Below, one piece after another: positions 8,341 to 17,280 of a DNA stretch of 64,000 nt (the first letter of the stretch is position 1; each line of letters begins with the position of its first letter). The position numbers were made by a program, and so were the translations under genes. The DNA is from Burkholderia sp. Bp9143. Lineage in GTDB: Bacteria > Pseudomonadota > Gammaproteobacteria > Burkholderiales > Burkholderiaceae. Location: NCBI RefSeq assembly GCF_003853645.1, contig NZ_QTPO01000016.1, forward strand, positions 90,020 to 154,019, read 5' to 3'. The notes beneath the pieces are model-generated. The model was not told where the DNA came from. It was given only the letters and a program-made list of their open reading frames with translations, and made no database searches.

Positions 8341-9420
8341 ATGCCCAGGAAAAAATCCAGCCTCTGGCTACGGCCTTTCGACCTGTTGACCGCCGCGTCG
8401 AGCACGCGGCCCAAAAGGAAGACCACCCAGCCGGCGACGCCTGCCAAGCGCCCCGCCGACACACGGACCACGCGTCGCACGCGGCCCGTGCCCACCGCCC
8501 GGACATCGCCCCGCCAGGCACCCGGCACGTGGCTACGCTCGTTTCATTCCGCGCGCCCCGCCGCCGGCCGCCTCGTCAACCATCTTGCCTACGCGCTTTA
8601 CCTGCCCGCCGCACCGGCGACGACCGCGGGCATGCCCGTCGTCGTCATGCTGCACGGCTGCAAGCAGACGGCCGAGTCGTTCGCCGCGGGCACCCGCATT
8701 TGCCGCGTCGCCGAGCGCGCCGGGTTTGCCGTGCTGTTCCCCGAACAGGCGAAGACCGCCCACTCGCATCGCTGCTGGAACTGGCATGGCGATGCGTCGC
8801 AGTCGGAGGCTCCGGCGATCGCGTCGCTGATCGACGCGATCGTGCAAGAGCACGGGTTTGATCGCGACCGGGTCTATCTGGCCGGCATGTCGGCCGGTGC
8901 CGGGCTGGCCGTGCGTCTGGCGCTCGAATTCCCCGATCGCTTCGCGGCCGTCGGCCTGCACTCCGGTCCGGCCATCGCGCCGCCGTTGTCGACGATGGCC
9001 GCGATGAGCCTGATGCGCCGCGGTCTCCGCGACGATCCGATACGCGTCGTCGACGCATGCGTCGACGCGCACGCCTATCCGGGCATGCCCGCGCTCGTCG
9101 TGCATGGCGGACTCGATACGGTCGTCGCCGAGCACAACGCGCGGCAGCTCGGCGTTGCGTTTGCGCGGCTCAATCGGCTCGTCGACGAACAGGGTGAACC
9201 GCGCGTCGGCGAGCAACGTACGTACGCGCTCGACGACGCGGCGTACACGGACTATCTGCGCGGCGGCACGCTGATCGTCCGGGTCTGCATCGTGCGCCGC
9301 CTCGCGCACGCATGGAGCGGCGGCGATCCGCGCGAGGCATTCCACGCCGCGACGGGGCCGGACGCGACCGCGATGTTCTGGCATTTCTTTCGACGGCGGC
9401 GGCGCAAGCGAGCGCGGTGA
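8341..9420 (+). CDS. PHB depolymerase-family esterase
   Basis: The 359-residue alpha/beta hydrolase belongs to the PHB-depolymerase/feruloyl-esterase group. It shows the oxyanion block VVVMLHGCKQTAESFA, the nucleophile elbow AGMSAGAGL (Ser), the Asp loop VVHGGLDTVV and a C-terminal catalytic His in LAHAWSGG. Residues 1-75 are basic and Pro/Thr-rich, with no clear signal peptide. The ATG at 8341 is preferred to one 36 bp upstream because family members begin MPRKKSS-like. It may act on intracellular polyester or another ester. Confidence 0.85.
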   Translation: MPRKKSSLWLRPFDLLTAASSTRPKRKTTQPATPAKRPADTRTTRRTRPVPTARTSPRQAPGTWLRSFHSARPAAGRLVNHLAYALYLPAAPATTAGMPVVVMLHGCKQTAESFAAGTRICRVAERAGFAVLFPEQAKTAHSHRCWNWHGDASQSEAPAIASLIDAIVQEHGFDRDRVYLAGMSAGAGLAVRLALEFPDRFAAVGLHSGPAIAPPLSTMAAMSLMRRGLRDDPIRVVDACVDAHAYPGMPALVVHGGLDTVVAEHNARQLGVAFARLNRLVDEQGEPRVGEQRTYALDDAAYTDYLRGGTLIVRVCIVRRLAHAWSGGDPREAFHAATGPDATAMFWHFFRRRRRKRAR

Positions 9421-9438
9421 CGACGCATCACCGCGCGC

Positions 9439-11208
9439 TCATGCCCGTTGCTCGACTGCCGCCGCGTCCACGTGGCCTTCCGCGCGCCGGATCGGCAGTC
9501 GAACGCAGAACGTCGTGCCGTGTCCCGGCGCGCTCGTCACGTCGATCGCGCCGCGATGGCGCTCGACGATGCCGTGCGACACCGACAAGCCGAGCCCCGT
9601 TCCCTGCCCGACCGGCTTCGTCGTGAAGAACGGATCGAAGATCCGTCGAACGATGTCGGGCGCCATGCCGGTTCCGGTGTCGCTGATCGCGATCGACACC
9701 TGCTCGCCGTCGCTCGACGTGCGGATCGTGATCACGCCGCGCTCGGGAATCGCGTGCGCCGCGTTGACGAGCAGGTTCATGAATACCTGGTTCAACTGCG
9801 ACGGAATACATTCGACGTGCGGCACGTCGCCGTATTCGCGCACGATGTCGGCCTTGTACTTGAGTTCGTTATGGACGACGTTGAGCGTGCTTTCGAGACC
9901 CGAGTGGATGTCGACCACGCTCCACTCGCCGCTGCCCGGCCGCGAGAAATCGCGCAGGTCCTGCACGATGCGCCGCACCCGCACCGCCCCATCGATCGAT
10001 TCGTCGATCAGCGTCACGATCTCGTCGCGCACGTAGTCCAGATCGGCCGCGCAGCGCAGCGCCGTCAGCGCGTCGCGCGCCGGGGGCGCCAGCTGCGGCA
10101 GCGCGGCTTCATGCGCGGCGATCACGTCCAGCAGGCTGCGCACCCACGTCCTCAGCGTATTGAGGTTCGCGCTGATGAAGCCGATCGGATTGTTGATTTC
10201 GTGCGCGACGCCGGCCGCGAGCTGGCCGATCGACGCAAGTTTTTCCGATTGCAGCAATTGCACGTGGGTTTCCTCGAGCGCCCGCAACAGGCGCCGCTGT
10301 TCGTCCTTCTCCTGTTCGAGCCGGATCTGCGCCGCCCGGCGCTCTACGATCTCGGTCGCCATGTTCTCGCGCGTGCGTTGCAGCATCGCCGTCGTCTGCT
10401 CGTAGCGCCGCAACGCCGTTTCGAGTTCCGCGGTCCGCAATCGCACCAGCCGTTCGAGCGTGTCCGTCATGCCGCGCAGAAAGGTCGTGCGTGCATCGAA
10501 GCGGCAGACGAGCAGCGTGACGATCAGCGTGGCCGTCGTGAACAGCGCAATGGTCGTCGCGAGCCACGGCGCATCGATGCCGTTCGCGGCACCGCATCGC
10601 GCATCCGGCGCGAAATGCGCGGCCGCCATCGCGGTGTAGTGCATGCCCGTGATGGCGATGCCCATGATCAGCGCGGCGCCGATGCGTTGCGCGGTCGCAT
10701 GGTGCGCCTGTTGCGCGCGCAACGTCTGCGCCATCCAGAGCGCAACGGTCGACGCGATCACCGCCACGCCGATCGACGCCGCGAACAGCGCGGGATCGTA
10801 GCGTATGCCCGGCGCCATGCGCATCGCGGCCATGCCCGTGTAATGCATCCCGACGATCCCGGCGCCCATCAGCATGCCGCCTGCCAGCAGGTGCCGGCGG
10901 CTCAACCGCGCGCGCGTGACGACGTTCAGCGCGAAATACGACACGAGCACCGCGATCGCCAGCGACGCGCCGGTATCCGGCAGCGCATACCCGAGCGGAA
11001 TCGGCAGCGACAGCGCCAGCATCCCGACGAAATGCATCGACCAGATCCCGGTGCCCATCGCGGCCGCGCCGCCGGCCAGCCACGCGCGCTTGAGCTTCGG
11101 GTCGTCGAGCAGCGAAATGAACGCGGCCAGGTCGAGCGCCGTATAGGCGGCCAGCGTCGCGATGACGAGCGACAGCAGGACAAGCAGCAGGTTGTAGGTG
11201 CCATGCAT
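9439..11208 (-). CDS. MHYT-domain sensor histidine kinase
   Basis: This protein of 589 residues has an MHYT sensor of about seven helices carrying three repeats (SMHFVGM, GMHYTGM, GMHYTAM) thought to bind metal and sense O2, CO or NO. A coiled coil leads to the histidine-kinase core: H-box GVAHEINNPIGFI, N-box and the G-boxes DTGTGMAP and GTGLGLSV. It starts at an ATG at 11208, 82 bp after the response-regulator gene, and the two form one leftward operon and probably a phosphorelay. Confidence 0.88.
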   Translation of the reverse strand: MHGTYNLLLVLLSLVIATLAAYTALDLAAFISLLDDPKLKRAWLAGGAAAMGTGIWSMHFVGMLALSLPIPLGYALPDTGASLAIAVLVSYFALNVVTRARLSRRHLLAGGMLMGAGIVGMHYTGMAAMRMAPGIRYDPALFAASIGVAVIASTVALWMAQTLRAQQAHHATAQRIGAALIMGIAITGMHYTAMAAAHFAPDARCGAANGIDAPWLATTIALFTTATLIVTLLVCRFDARTTFLRGMTDTLERLVRLRTAELETALRRYEQTTAMLQRTRENMATEIVERRAAQIRLEQEKDEQRRLLRALEETHVQLLQSEKLASIGQLAAGVAHEINNPIGFISANLNTLRTWVRSLLDVIAAHEAALPQLAPPARDALTALRCAADLDYVRDEIVTLIDESIDGAVRVRRIVQDLRDFSRPGSGEWSVVDIHSGLESTLNVVHNELKYKADIVREYGDVPHVECIPSQLNQVFMNLLVNAAHAIPERGVITIRTSSDGEQVSIAISDTGTGMAPDIVRRIFDPFFTTKPVGQGTGLGLSVSHGIVERHRGAIDVTSAPGHGTTFCVRLPIRRAEGHVDAAAVEQRA

Positions 11209-11290
11209 GATCGAGCGCCCCGGTCGAATTGAACGCGTTGCCGCGACGCGCGGTCGATCGCGCGCCACGGCCGTGCGGTCGTGCTGGATG

Positions 11291-12697
11291 TCACGCAGGC
11301 GGTGTGCCGGCCGGCGCCTGCGTCGACGCGGCAGCGCCGGTCAGCACGAGAATGTCGAACGCCGTGCCTTCGCGTGCCTCGAAGCGGCGCACGAGATCGA
11401 TCTGGTGCGCCGACATCACGCTGCCCTTCGTCATCAACAGCACGCCGCGATGCGTGCGCAGATCGTCGGCGAGCTGCATGCCTTCGCGCAGCTGCGCGGA
11501 CTGGATCTCCGCGACGGACGCCGCGATGCCCAGGCTCGCCGGATCCCGCGTCAGCTCGATGAAGCGCGCGACGAGCAGCGGGTCGTAACGCACGCCCGCC
11601 TGCGAGTGCAGCACGTCGATCGCCTGCTCGACCGAATGCGGCGAACCGATCTCGCCGTTGCGCAGCCCTTCGAAGTCGCGCGCGATCGCGACGATCCGCG
11701 AGCCGAGCGGAATCGCGTCGCCCGCGAGCCCGTCCGGCGTGCCGCGCCCGTTGAATCGCTCGTACTGGTGCAGCACGATCGACGCGACCTTGTGCAACTG
11801 CGCGACCGGCGTGAGCACCATCTGCGCGCGCAGCGGATGTTGCTGGAACAGGCTGTGTTCGTCCGTCGTCATCTTGACGATCGGCTTGTGCAGCAGTTCG
11901 TCGGGCAGCGACAGCTTGCCGATGCCGTGCAGCAGTCCCGCGAAATACACGTCCTGCGCGTGCAGGCTGCTCATCCCGGCCGACAGCGCGAGACGGCGCG
12001 CGATCTCGCCGACGCGCATCGCATGGCCGCTCGCCGACCCGCAGCGCATCTCGATCATGCTCGCGCAGACCTGGACCATCGCGGTAAAGCTGCTTTTCAG
12101 GTCGTGCTGCGCCGCTTCGAGGAACATCACGGTTTGCCCGAGTTCCTCGGTGCGCGCGCGAACCTGTGTTTCAAGTTCCGTGTTGAAACGGCGCAGCGTT
12201 TCGTTCTGCGCTTCGGTCAGCGCGGCCAGCCGCGCGGCTTCGCCGCGCAGGCGCCGCTGCTCGAGCGCCTGCTCGATGGTCATCAGCAGGTCGTGATCGT
12301 CCCACGGCTTGTTCAGGTAGCGATACACGCCGCCTTCGTTGACGGCCTCCACGATCGACGCGATGTCGGAATAGCCGGTCAGCAGGATCCGCATCGTGTC
12401 CGGGTACAGCGAGCGGGCGCGTGCGAGAAACGCCGCGCCGCTCATGTTCGGCATCCGCATGTCGGACACGATCAGGTCGACTTCGGTCGACGCCAGGATG
12501 TCGAGCGCGGCCTCCCCGCTTTCGGCGGTCAGGATGTCGTAGTGCGCGGGCCGCAACACGCGCTTGAGCGCGGACAGCACACTGGGTTCGTCGTCGACCA
12601 GCAGGATCGACGGGGTCACTGTGGCGTTGCCGGGTGCGGCTTCGGCGCTCGTTTCGGGTGGTGCTTCGTTGGTTCCGTCTATTGCGGATATCGTCAT
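11291..12697 (-). CDS. response regulator with degenerate HD-GYP domain
   Basis: The 468-residue protein has a receiver domain (about 30-145; ILLVDDEPSV, phospho-acceptor Asp in LIVSDMRMPN, Lys in YLNKPW), a coiled coil and an HD-GYP-type domain (about 205-400). The signature His-Asp is changed: the metal site reads LLHGIGKLSLPD rather than HDIGK, and the GYP loop reads NGRGTPDG. Intact members hydrolyse cyclic di-GMP; loss of the Asp ligand suggests an inactive or altered enzyme that signals by binding. It is first gene of the operon with the MHYT kinase. Confidence 0.82.
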   Translation of the reverse strand: MTISAIDGTNEAPPETSAEAAPGNATVTPSILLVDDEPSVLSALKRVLRPAHYDILTAESGEAALDILASTEVDLIVSDMRMPNMSGAAFLARARSLYPDTMRILLTGYSDIASIVEAVNEGGVYRYLNKPWDDHDLLMTIEQALEQRRLRGEAARLAALTEAQNETLRRFNTELETQVRARTEELGQTVMFLEAAQHDLKSSFTAMVQVCASMIEMRCGSASGHAMRVGEIARRLALSAGMSSLHAQDVYFAGLLHGIGKLSLPDELLHKPIVKMTTDEHSLFQQHPLRAQMVLTPVAQLHKVASIVLHQYERFNGRGTPDGLAGDAIPLGSRIVAIARDFEGLRNGEIGSPHSVEQAIDVLHSQAGVRYDPLLVARFIELTRDPASLGIAASVAEIQSAQLREGMQLADDLRTHRGVLLMTKGSVMSAHQIDLVRRFEAREGTAFDILVLTGAAASTQAPAGTPPA

Positions 12698-12922
12698 GGC
12701 TGGCCTCGGATGGATTTATCTTCACCACCTCTGTGACATCGGCCGGGTTGGGAACTTTCCGTATCAGGGAAAACGCTGACAAGCACGATGCAGACGCCGG
12801 CGTCATGAAGGCCGCATGCAACCACCCCGCAGCCGACTTCCGGTATCGTTGCCGGATGCGCCGTCCACGGCGCGCGTCGCATCACGATCCGTTCGCAACA
12901 TTCAAACCCTATTGGAGCAACA

Positions 12923-13216
12923 ATGATTCTGGAAATGGCATCGCTCGAAATCGATCCGTCGCAGGCCGAGCCATTCGAGGCGGCGGTTCGCCAGGCACTC
13001 CCGCTGTTCGCCCGCGCGCGTGGCTGCGGCGGCGCCGAGCTGCACCGCGTGATCGAGCGCAGTGGCGGCTACCTGCTCGTCGTCAAGTGGGACACCGTGG
13101 ACGACCACATGGTGCATTTCCGGCAATCGGACGATTTCCAGGCGTGGCGGCAACTGGCGGGGCCGTTCTTCAAGAGCCCGCCGCAAGTCGTGCATACGGA
13201 AGTCGCGGTCAGGTAA
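12923..13216 (+). CDS. antibiotic-biosynthesis-monooxygenase-fold protein
   Basis: This small ferredoxin-like-fold protein (97 residues) begins MILEMASLEIDP and has the ABM pattern GCGGAELHRVIERSGGYLL and W-x-V-x-D-HMVHFRQSDDF. Members oxidise quinol-like aromatics or simply protect against reactive metabolites, without cofactors. A GGAG sits 6 bp before the ATG. It is divergent from the response-regulator operon and converges with a porin gene, so its partner genes are not evident. Confidence 0.8.
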   Translation: MILEMASLEIDPSQAEPFEAAVRQALPLFARARGCGGAELHRVIERSGGYLLVVKWDTVDDHMVHFRQSDDFQAWRQLAGPFFKSPPQVVHTEVAVR

Positions 13217-13230
13217 TCTCCTCAATAGAA

Positions 13231-13256
13231 ACGGGTCGGGCAACCGCCCGGCCCGT
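13231..13256 (-). terminator. hairpin between convergent genes, intrinsic terminator
   Basis: An 11-bp stem with one G-U pair (ACGGGTCGGGC pairs with GCCCGGCCCGT across an AACC loop) lies between the monooxygenase-fold gene and the porin gene. Read on the minus strand it is followed by TTTCTATT, so it best fits the end of the porin transcript. Confidence 0.5.
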
Positions 13257-13314
13257 GTCACGGGCGCGCTGCCGAAACCCGGCGTTACGCGCGCCACGCC
13301 AGTTTCCCCCTCCT

Positions 13315-14541
13315 TCAAAACCTGTGCCGCATTCCGATCCGCAATGAAACCTGCTTGTCGGTCGCGGACGGCGTCAACCCGGTGATCTGCGCAACCGCCG
13401 GCTGCCCGAGCGAATCCGTCCCGCTTGCCTTCTCGAACACGGCAACCGTATAAACGTCCGTGCGCTTCGACAGGAAATAATCGACCCCCGCGCTGAACAG
13501 GTTGTAGTTCGCGCCGCCCTTGCCGCCGGCACCGCCGTTCCTCGTGTAGTCGTAGGCGACACCGGCCTGCAACGACGGCGTGAACTGGTATTTCGCGTTG
13601 ATCTCGACATTGTTGAACGCCGCGGTGCCCGCGTAACGCAGCGCATTCGGCCCCGACGCGGAGCCCAGCCCCTCGAAGCGCGTATTCGAATACGCGAGGT
13701 TGACGCTGAGTGCGGCCAGCGTCACGCCCGCTCCGACGCCGGCGATTTCGAGCCGGTTCGCGGACGCATAGCCGGCAAACACCGGGTTGCTCTCAGGCGC
13801 ACTCGCGCTGCCGGCGCTGCCGAGGTTGTTGCTCGTCGCCGGGCCGGCATTCGGATTCGCGCCGAAGAACGACGTGTTCGGGTTGCGGACGTTCAGGTAG
13901 CCCGCGCCGATCGAAAACGGCCCCGCCGCATACGACGCGCCGGCGCCCCAGATCCAGTTGGTCGAGAACGATCCGGCGGTGCCGCCGAGATTCATCAACG
14001 CTCCGACCGTCAGCCCGCGGTAGCTGGCGCTGCGGAACTTGATCGCATTGTTGATGCGTCGCGTGTTCAACGCGTTGTCGAGGTCGCCCGGATGCGAGGT
14101 CATGTAGCCGCCCCACTGCGGCGCGGCGAGGAACGGCCCGTAGAAGTCGACGACGGGATCGTACTGGCGCCCGAGCGTGACCGTCCCGACCGGATGGGTC
14201 AGGCCGACATACGCCTGCCGCCCGAACATCGCGCCGCCCTGGTTCAGCACGCCGTTGTTGCTGTAGAAGCCGCTCTCCAGCACGAACAGCGCCTTGAGAC
14301 CGCCGCCGAGATCCTCGCTGCCCTTGAGCCCCCAGCGGCTCCCCTGCAGGCCGGCCGACCCGCCTTCGATCATCGCGATCTGATGACCGCCGACCGGGCC
14401 GGCCGCCGTTCGCGCCGTCTGCACATTGCTGGTGTAGTTAATGCCGCTGTCGATGATCCCGTATAGCGTCACGCTGCTTTGCGCCAGTGCGATTACCGGC
14501 ATTGAATTCAGTACAACCAAGCAAAATGAAAGCTTCTTCAT
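13315..14541 (-). CDS. outer-membrane porin (gram-negative trimeric type)
   Basis: This 408-residue protein has a signal peptide (MKKLSFCLVVLNSMPVIALA, cut before QSS), a first strand SVTLYGIIDSG typical of burkholderial OmpC-like porins, the LGRQYDP and SRWGLKGSEDLGGGLKALF blocks, and a terminal phenylalanine (MRHRF) needed for barrel assembly. The ATG at 14541 has AGGAGGAG 8 bp upstream. It is the last gene of a leftward run with an MFS transporter and a lactonase, so it probably supplies the outer-membrane step for the same compound. Confidence 0.9.
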   Translation of the reverse strand: MKKLSFCLVVLNSMPVIALAQSSVTLYGIIDSGINYTSNVQTARTAAGPVGGHQIAMIEGGSAGLQGSRWGLKGSEDLGGGLKALFVLESGFYSNNGVLNQGGAMFGRQAYVGLTHPVGTVTLGRQYDPVVDFYGPFLAAPQWGGYMTSHPGDLDNALNTRRINNAIKFRSASYRGLTVGALMNLGGTAGSFSTNWIWGAGASYAAGPFSIGAGYLNVRNPNTSFFGANPNAGPATSNNLGSAGSASAPESNPVFAGYASANRLEIAGVGAGVTLAALSVNLAYSNTRFEGLGSASGPNALRYAGTAAFNNVEINAKYQFTPSLQAGVAYDYTRNGGAGGKGGANYNLFSAGVDYFLSKRTDVYTVAVFEKASGTDSLGQPAVAQITGLTPSATDKQVSLRIGMRHRF

Positions 14542-14601
14542 CAATCGATCTCCTCCTTCGGTTATATGTCCCGGCTCGCCGCCGGATTGCGCGTCATCGT
14601 G

Positions 14602-15927
14602 TCAATGGGTCTGGTTCACCACGTTCGACGGCGTGTCGGCGGCCGGCTGTTCGTGAACGCGAATGAAGAACGTCATCAGGAACGACACGACGAGCAGCGC
14701 CGCGAGAAACAGCAGCCCAGGCGTCGCGCTCTGCCCCGTTCCCTTGACGAAGCCGATCATGAACGGCCCGACGAAACCGCCGAGGTTGCCGATCGAGTTG
14801 ATCACCGCGATCGACACGGCCGCGGTCGAGCGGCTGAGAAACAGCGTCGGCAGCGCCCAGAACGGCGACTTGAACGCGTACAGGCCCGCGAGGCTCAGGC
14901 TGATCATCGCGATCGACACGTACGGGTTCGTCGAAAGACCCGCGCCGAGCAGCGCCGCGGCGGCCACCGCCAGCGGAATCGCCGAGTGCAGGCGCCGTTC
15001 GCTGCGCCGGTCCGAACGACGCGACCACATCACCATCGCGATCGTCGCGACCACGTAGGGCACCGTCGCGATGAGCCCGATCTCGGTATGCGAGAGCTTC
15101 GACGAGAAGCCCTTGATGATCTGCGGCATCCAGTAACCGACGCCGAGGCTGCCGCACTGGTACACGAAGTAGATGAACGACAGGTACAGCACCTTCGGGT
15201 TCGTCATCGTCTTCAGCGAACCGAGGTGCTGCGCACGCGGCCGCGCCTTGCGGTCGTTGTCGAGTTCGTTCAGCAGCCACGTGCGCTCGGCAGGCGTGAG
15301 CCACTTCGCGTCGCCGGGACGGTCCGTCAGGTACAGGAAGCACAGGATCCCGCCGACCAGCGCGGGGGCGCCTTCGAGCACGAGCATCCAGCGCCAGCCG
15401 CTCCACTGGAACCAGTGGACGTGATCCATGATCCACGTCGAAAGCGGCGCGCCGATGATGTACGACACCGGGATCGCGGCCGTGAACAGCGCGACGGTCG
15501 TCGCGAGTTCCTTCGCGCGGAACCAGTAGGTCAGGTACACGATGATGCCGGGGAAGAAGCCCGCTTCCGCCACGCCGAGCAGGAACCGCAGCACGTAGAG
15601 CTGCGTCGCGTCCTGCACGAATGCGGAGATCACCGACACGACGCCCCACGTCACCAGGATCCGCGCGATCCACACGCGTGCGCCGAACTTGTTGAGCATG
15701 ACGTTGCTGGGTACTTCGAACAGGAAATACCCGATGAAGAAGATGCCCGACGCGAAGCCGAACGCCTCGCTCGACAGCGCGAGCTCCTTGTTCATCTGCA
15801 ACGCGGCATAGCCGATGTTCGCGCGGTCGAGATACGAAATGATGTAGAGGACGAACACGAACGGGATGATGCGCCACGCGATCTTGCGCACCAGCGCGCG
15901 TTCGTCGATAGGGGTTGCTTGATTCAT
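14602..15927 (-). CDS. MFS transporter, anion:cation symporter type
   Basis: The 441-residue protein has about 12 helices and features of the ACS/phthalate-permease group: FVLYIISYLDRANIGYA in helix 1, ARILVTWGVVSVISAFV, and FLLGVAEAGFFPGIIVYLT. Such carriers import tartrate, galactonate, phthalate and other organic anions. The ATG at 15927 lies 53 bp after the lactonase gene and the porin follows 60 bp later. Context suggests a sugar acid or tricarboxylate as substrate, but none can be named from sequence alone. Confidence 0.87.
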   Translation of the reverse strand: MNQATPIDERALVRKIAWRIIPFVFVLYIISYLDRANIGYAALQMNKELALSSEAFGFASGIFFIGYFLFEVPSNVMLNKFGARVWIARILVTWGVVSVISAFVQDATQLYVLRFLLGVAEAGFFPGIIVYLTYWFRAKELATTVALFTAAIPVSYIIGAPLSTWIMDHVHWFQWSGWRWMLVLEGAPALVGGILCFLYLTDRPGDAKWLTPAERTWLLNELDNDRKARPRAQHLGSLKTMTNPKVLYLSFIYFVYQCGSLGVGYWMPQIIKGFSSKLSHTEIGLIATVPYVVATIAMVMWSRRSDRRSERRLHSAIPLAVAAAALLGAGLSTNPYVSIAMISLSLAGLYAFKSPFWALPTLFLSRSTAAVSIAVINSIGNLGGFVGPFMIGFVKGTGQSATPGLLFLAALLVVSFLMTFFIRVHEQPAADTPSNVVNQTH

Positions 15928-15980
15928 GAATGTGCACCGGCGGACCTGCCGCCGGCTGTCTCCTGATGGGGCGGGAAGGA

Positions 15981-17204
15981 TTACGCGCGGTGTCCGGAGA
16001 ACACCATGCAGACGGGGCTGCCCGACGCGACCGAGAAGCCGGTCGGCGCGAGGCGGCCGGTCGCGGCATCGATCGCGAACGCGACGATGCTGTCGCTGTC
16101 TTCGTTCAGCGCGTACATGAAGCGCCCGTCCGGCGTGCCTGTCATGAAGCGCGGCGTGCGGCCGCCGGTCGGTTCGGCCGCGACAAACGCGAGATGGCCG
16201 CTGGCCGGGTCGATGCGGAACACGGCAATGCTGTCGTCGCCGCGGTTCGATGCGTAGACGAAGCGCCCGGCCGGATCGACCTCGATCTCCGACGCGCGGC
16301 TGTTGCCGGTGTACGTGTCCGGCAGCGACGACACGATCTGCACCGGCGTCAGCGCGCCGTTCGACGACGTGTATCGATAGGTCGTGACGGTCGAGTCGAG
16401 TTCGTTGACGACGTACGCGAGCGCGCCGTTCGGATGGAAGGCGACGTGACGCGGGCCGGCCGTCTCGCGCGTGACGACGAATGCCGGATCGGCCGGCGCG
16501 AGCCGCCCTTCCTTGAACCGGAACGTGAACACGCGGTCGAGCCCCTTGTCCGGCACGATCACGAATTGCCCGGTCGGGTCGAACGGATTGAAGTGCGGCT
16601 TCGCCTGTTTCTGCTCGACGCGGTGCGGACCGATCGGGCCTTCGAGCGTGACGAGCTGCGCGACCGCCTGCAGCGTCCCGTCGGCCGCGATCGGCAACAC
16701 CGCGATACTCGCGCCGATGTGGTTGGACACAACGACGTAGCGGCCGGTCGGATCGATCGCGAGATGCACGGGGTTCTTGCCTTGCGTGCTCTGGCGATTC
16801 AGGAACGTGAGCTTGCCGCTGGCCTTGTCGACCTTGAATGCGCTGATGTCGCTCAGGTCGCCGTGGACCGTATACAGGTGTTCGCCATTCGTGCTCAACG
16901 CGAGGAACGACGGATTCACCAGATCGTTGACGAGCTGCACGCGCTCGAGCGCCCCCGTCCCGGTGTCGACGCGGTAGACGCTGATCCCGTCGCCGCGGGC
17001 GTTTCGTTCGCGCGTGGTGCGCGATCCGACATAAGCAAACATGGGTGTTTTTCCTTTCAAAGCCTTGTGTGATTCGTCTGCAGAAACCGGCCCGGCGGCC
17101 GCGCCGAGGATCGCGAGCGCACCGAGCGCGGCCGCGTGCCCCATCACGCGGCGGCGCAGCGGATCCGGGCCGTGTTCGCCCGGGTCGTTGCCTGTTTTCG
17201 TCAC
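15981..17204 (-). CDS. Tat-exported seven-bladed lactonase (Pgl-like)
   Basis: This 407-residue protein is a beta-propeller of the 6-phosphogluconolactonase-like family, with repeats such as HLAIDPTGRYVVVSNH, HVAFHPNGALAYVVNE and EIEVDPAGRFVYASNRGDDS. A twin-arginine leader (RRRVMGHAAALGALAIL) precedes it, so it is likely periplasmic and folded before export. The GTG at 17204 has CAGGAG upstream. It leads the operon with the MFS transporter and porin and is divergent from the aconitase gene. It probably opens a sugar-acid lactone before uptake. Confidence 0.82.
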   Translation of the reverse strand: MTKTGNDPGEHGPDPLRRRVMGHAAALGALAILGAAAGPVSADESHKALKGKTPMFAYVGSRTTRERNARGDGISVYRVDTGTGALERVQLVNDLVNPSFLALSTNGEHLYTVHGDLSDISAFKVDKASGKLTFLNRQSTQGKNPVHLAIDPTGRYVVVSNHIGASIAVLPIAADGTLQAVAQLVTLEGPIGPHRVEQKQAKPHFNPFDPTGQFVIVPDKGLDRVFTFRFKEGRLAPADPAFVVTRETAGPRHVAFHPNGALAYVVNELDSTVTTYRYTSSNGALTPVQIVSSLPDTYTGNSRASEIEVDPAGRFVYASNRGDDSIAVFRIDPASGHLAFVAAEPTGGRTPRFMTGTPDGRFMYALNEDSDSIVAFAIDAATGRLAPTGFSVASGSPVCMVFSGHRA

Positions 17205-17244
17205 GGTCGTCTCCTGAATTGTTGTATGTCGGGTTAGCACTAGA

Positions 17245-17280
17245 TTGCATTTTTACTTGTTAAAGTGCAAAAATACAGTC
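17245..17280. promoter_or_regulatory. AT-rich dyad in the lactonase/aconitase divergent region
   Basis: The patch around 17249-17274 is very AT-rich for this genome and holds the dyad ACTTGTTAAAGT flanked by ATTTTT and AAAAAT. It lies just before the aconitase start and 45 bp from the lactonase start. It could be the operator of the GntR regulator encoded two genes downstream; this is inference. Confidence 0.35.

Noticed and set aside
14602..17250. An 882-codon frame spanning the lactonase and MFS genes.
   Set aside because: Only the last 441 codons match a protein (the MFS transporter); the rest is the lactonase gene read out of frame.
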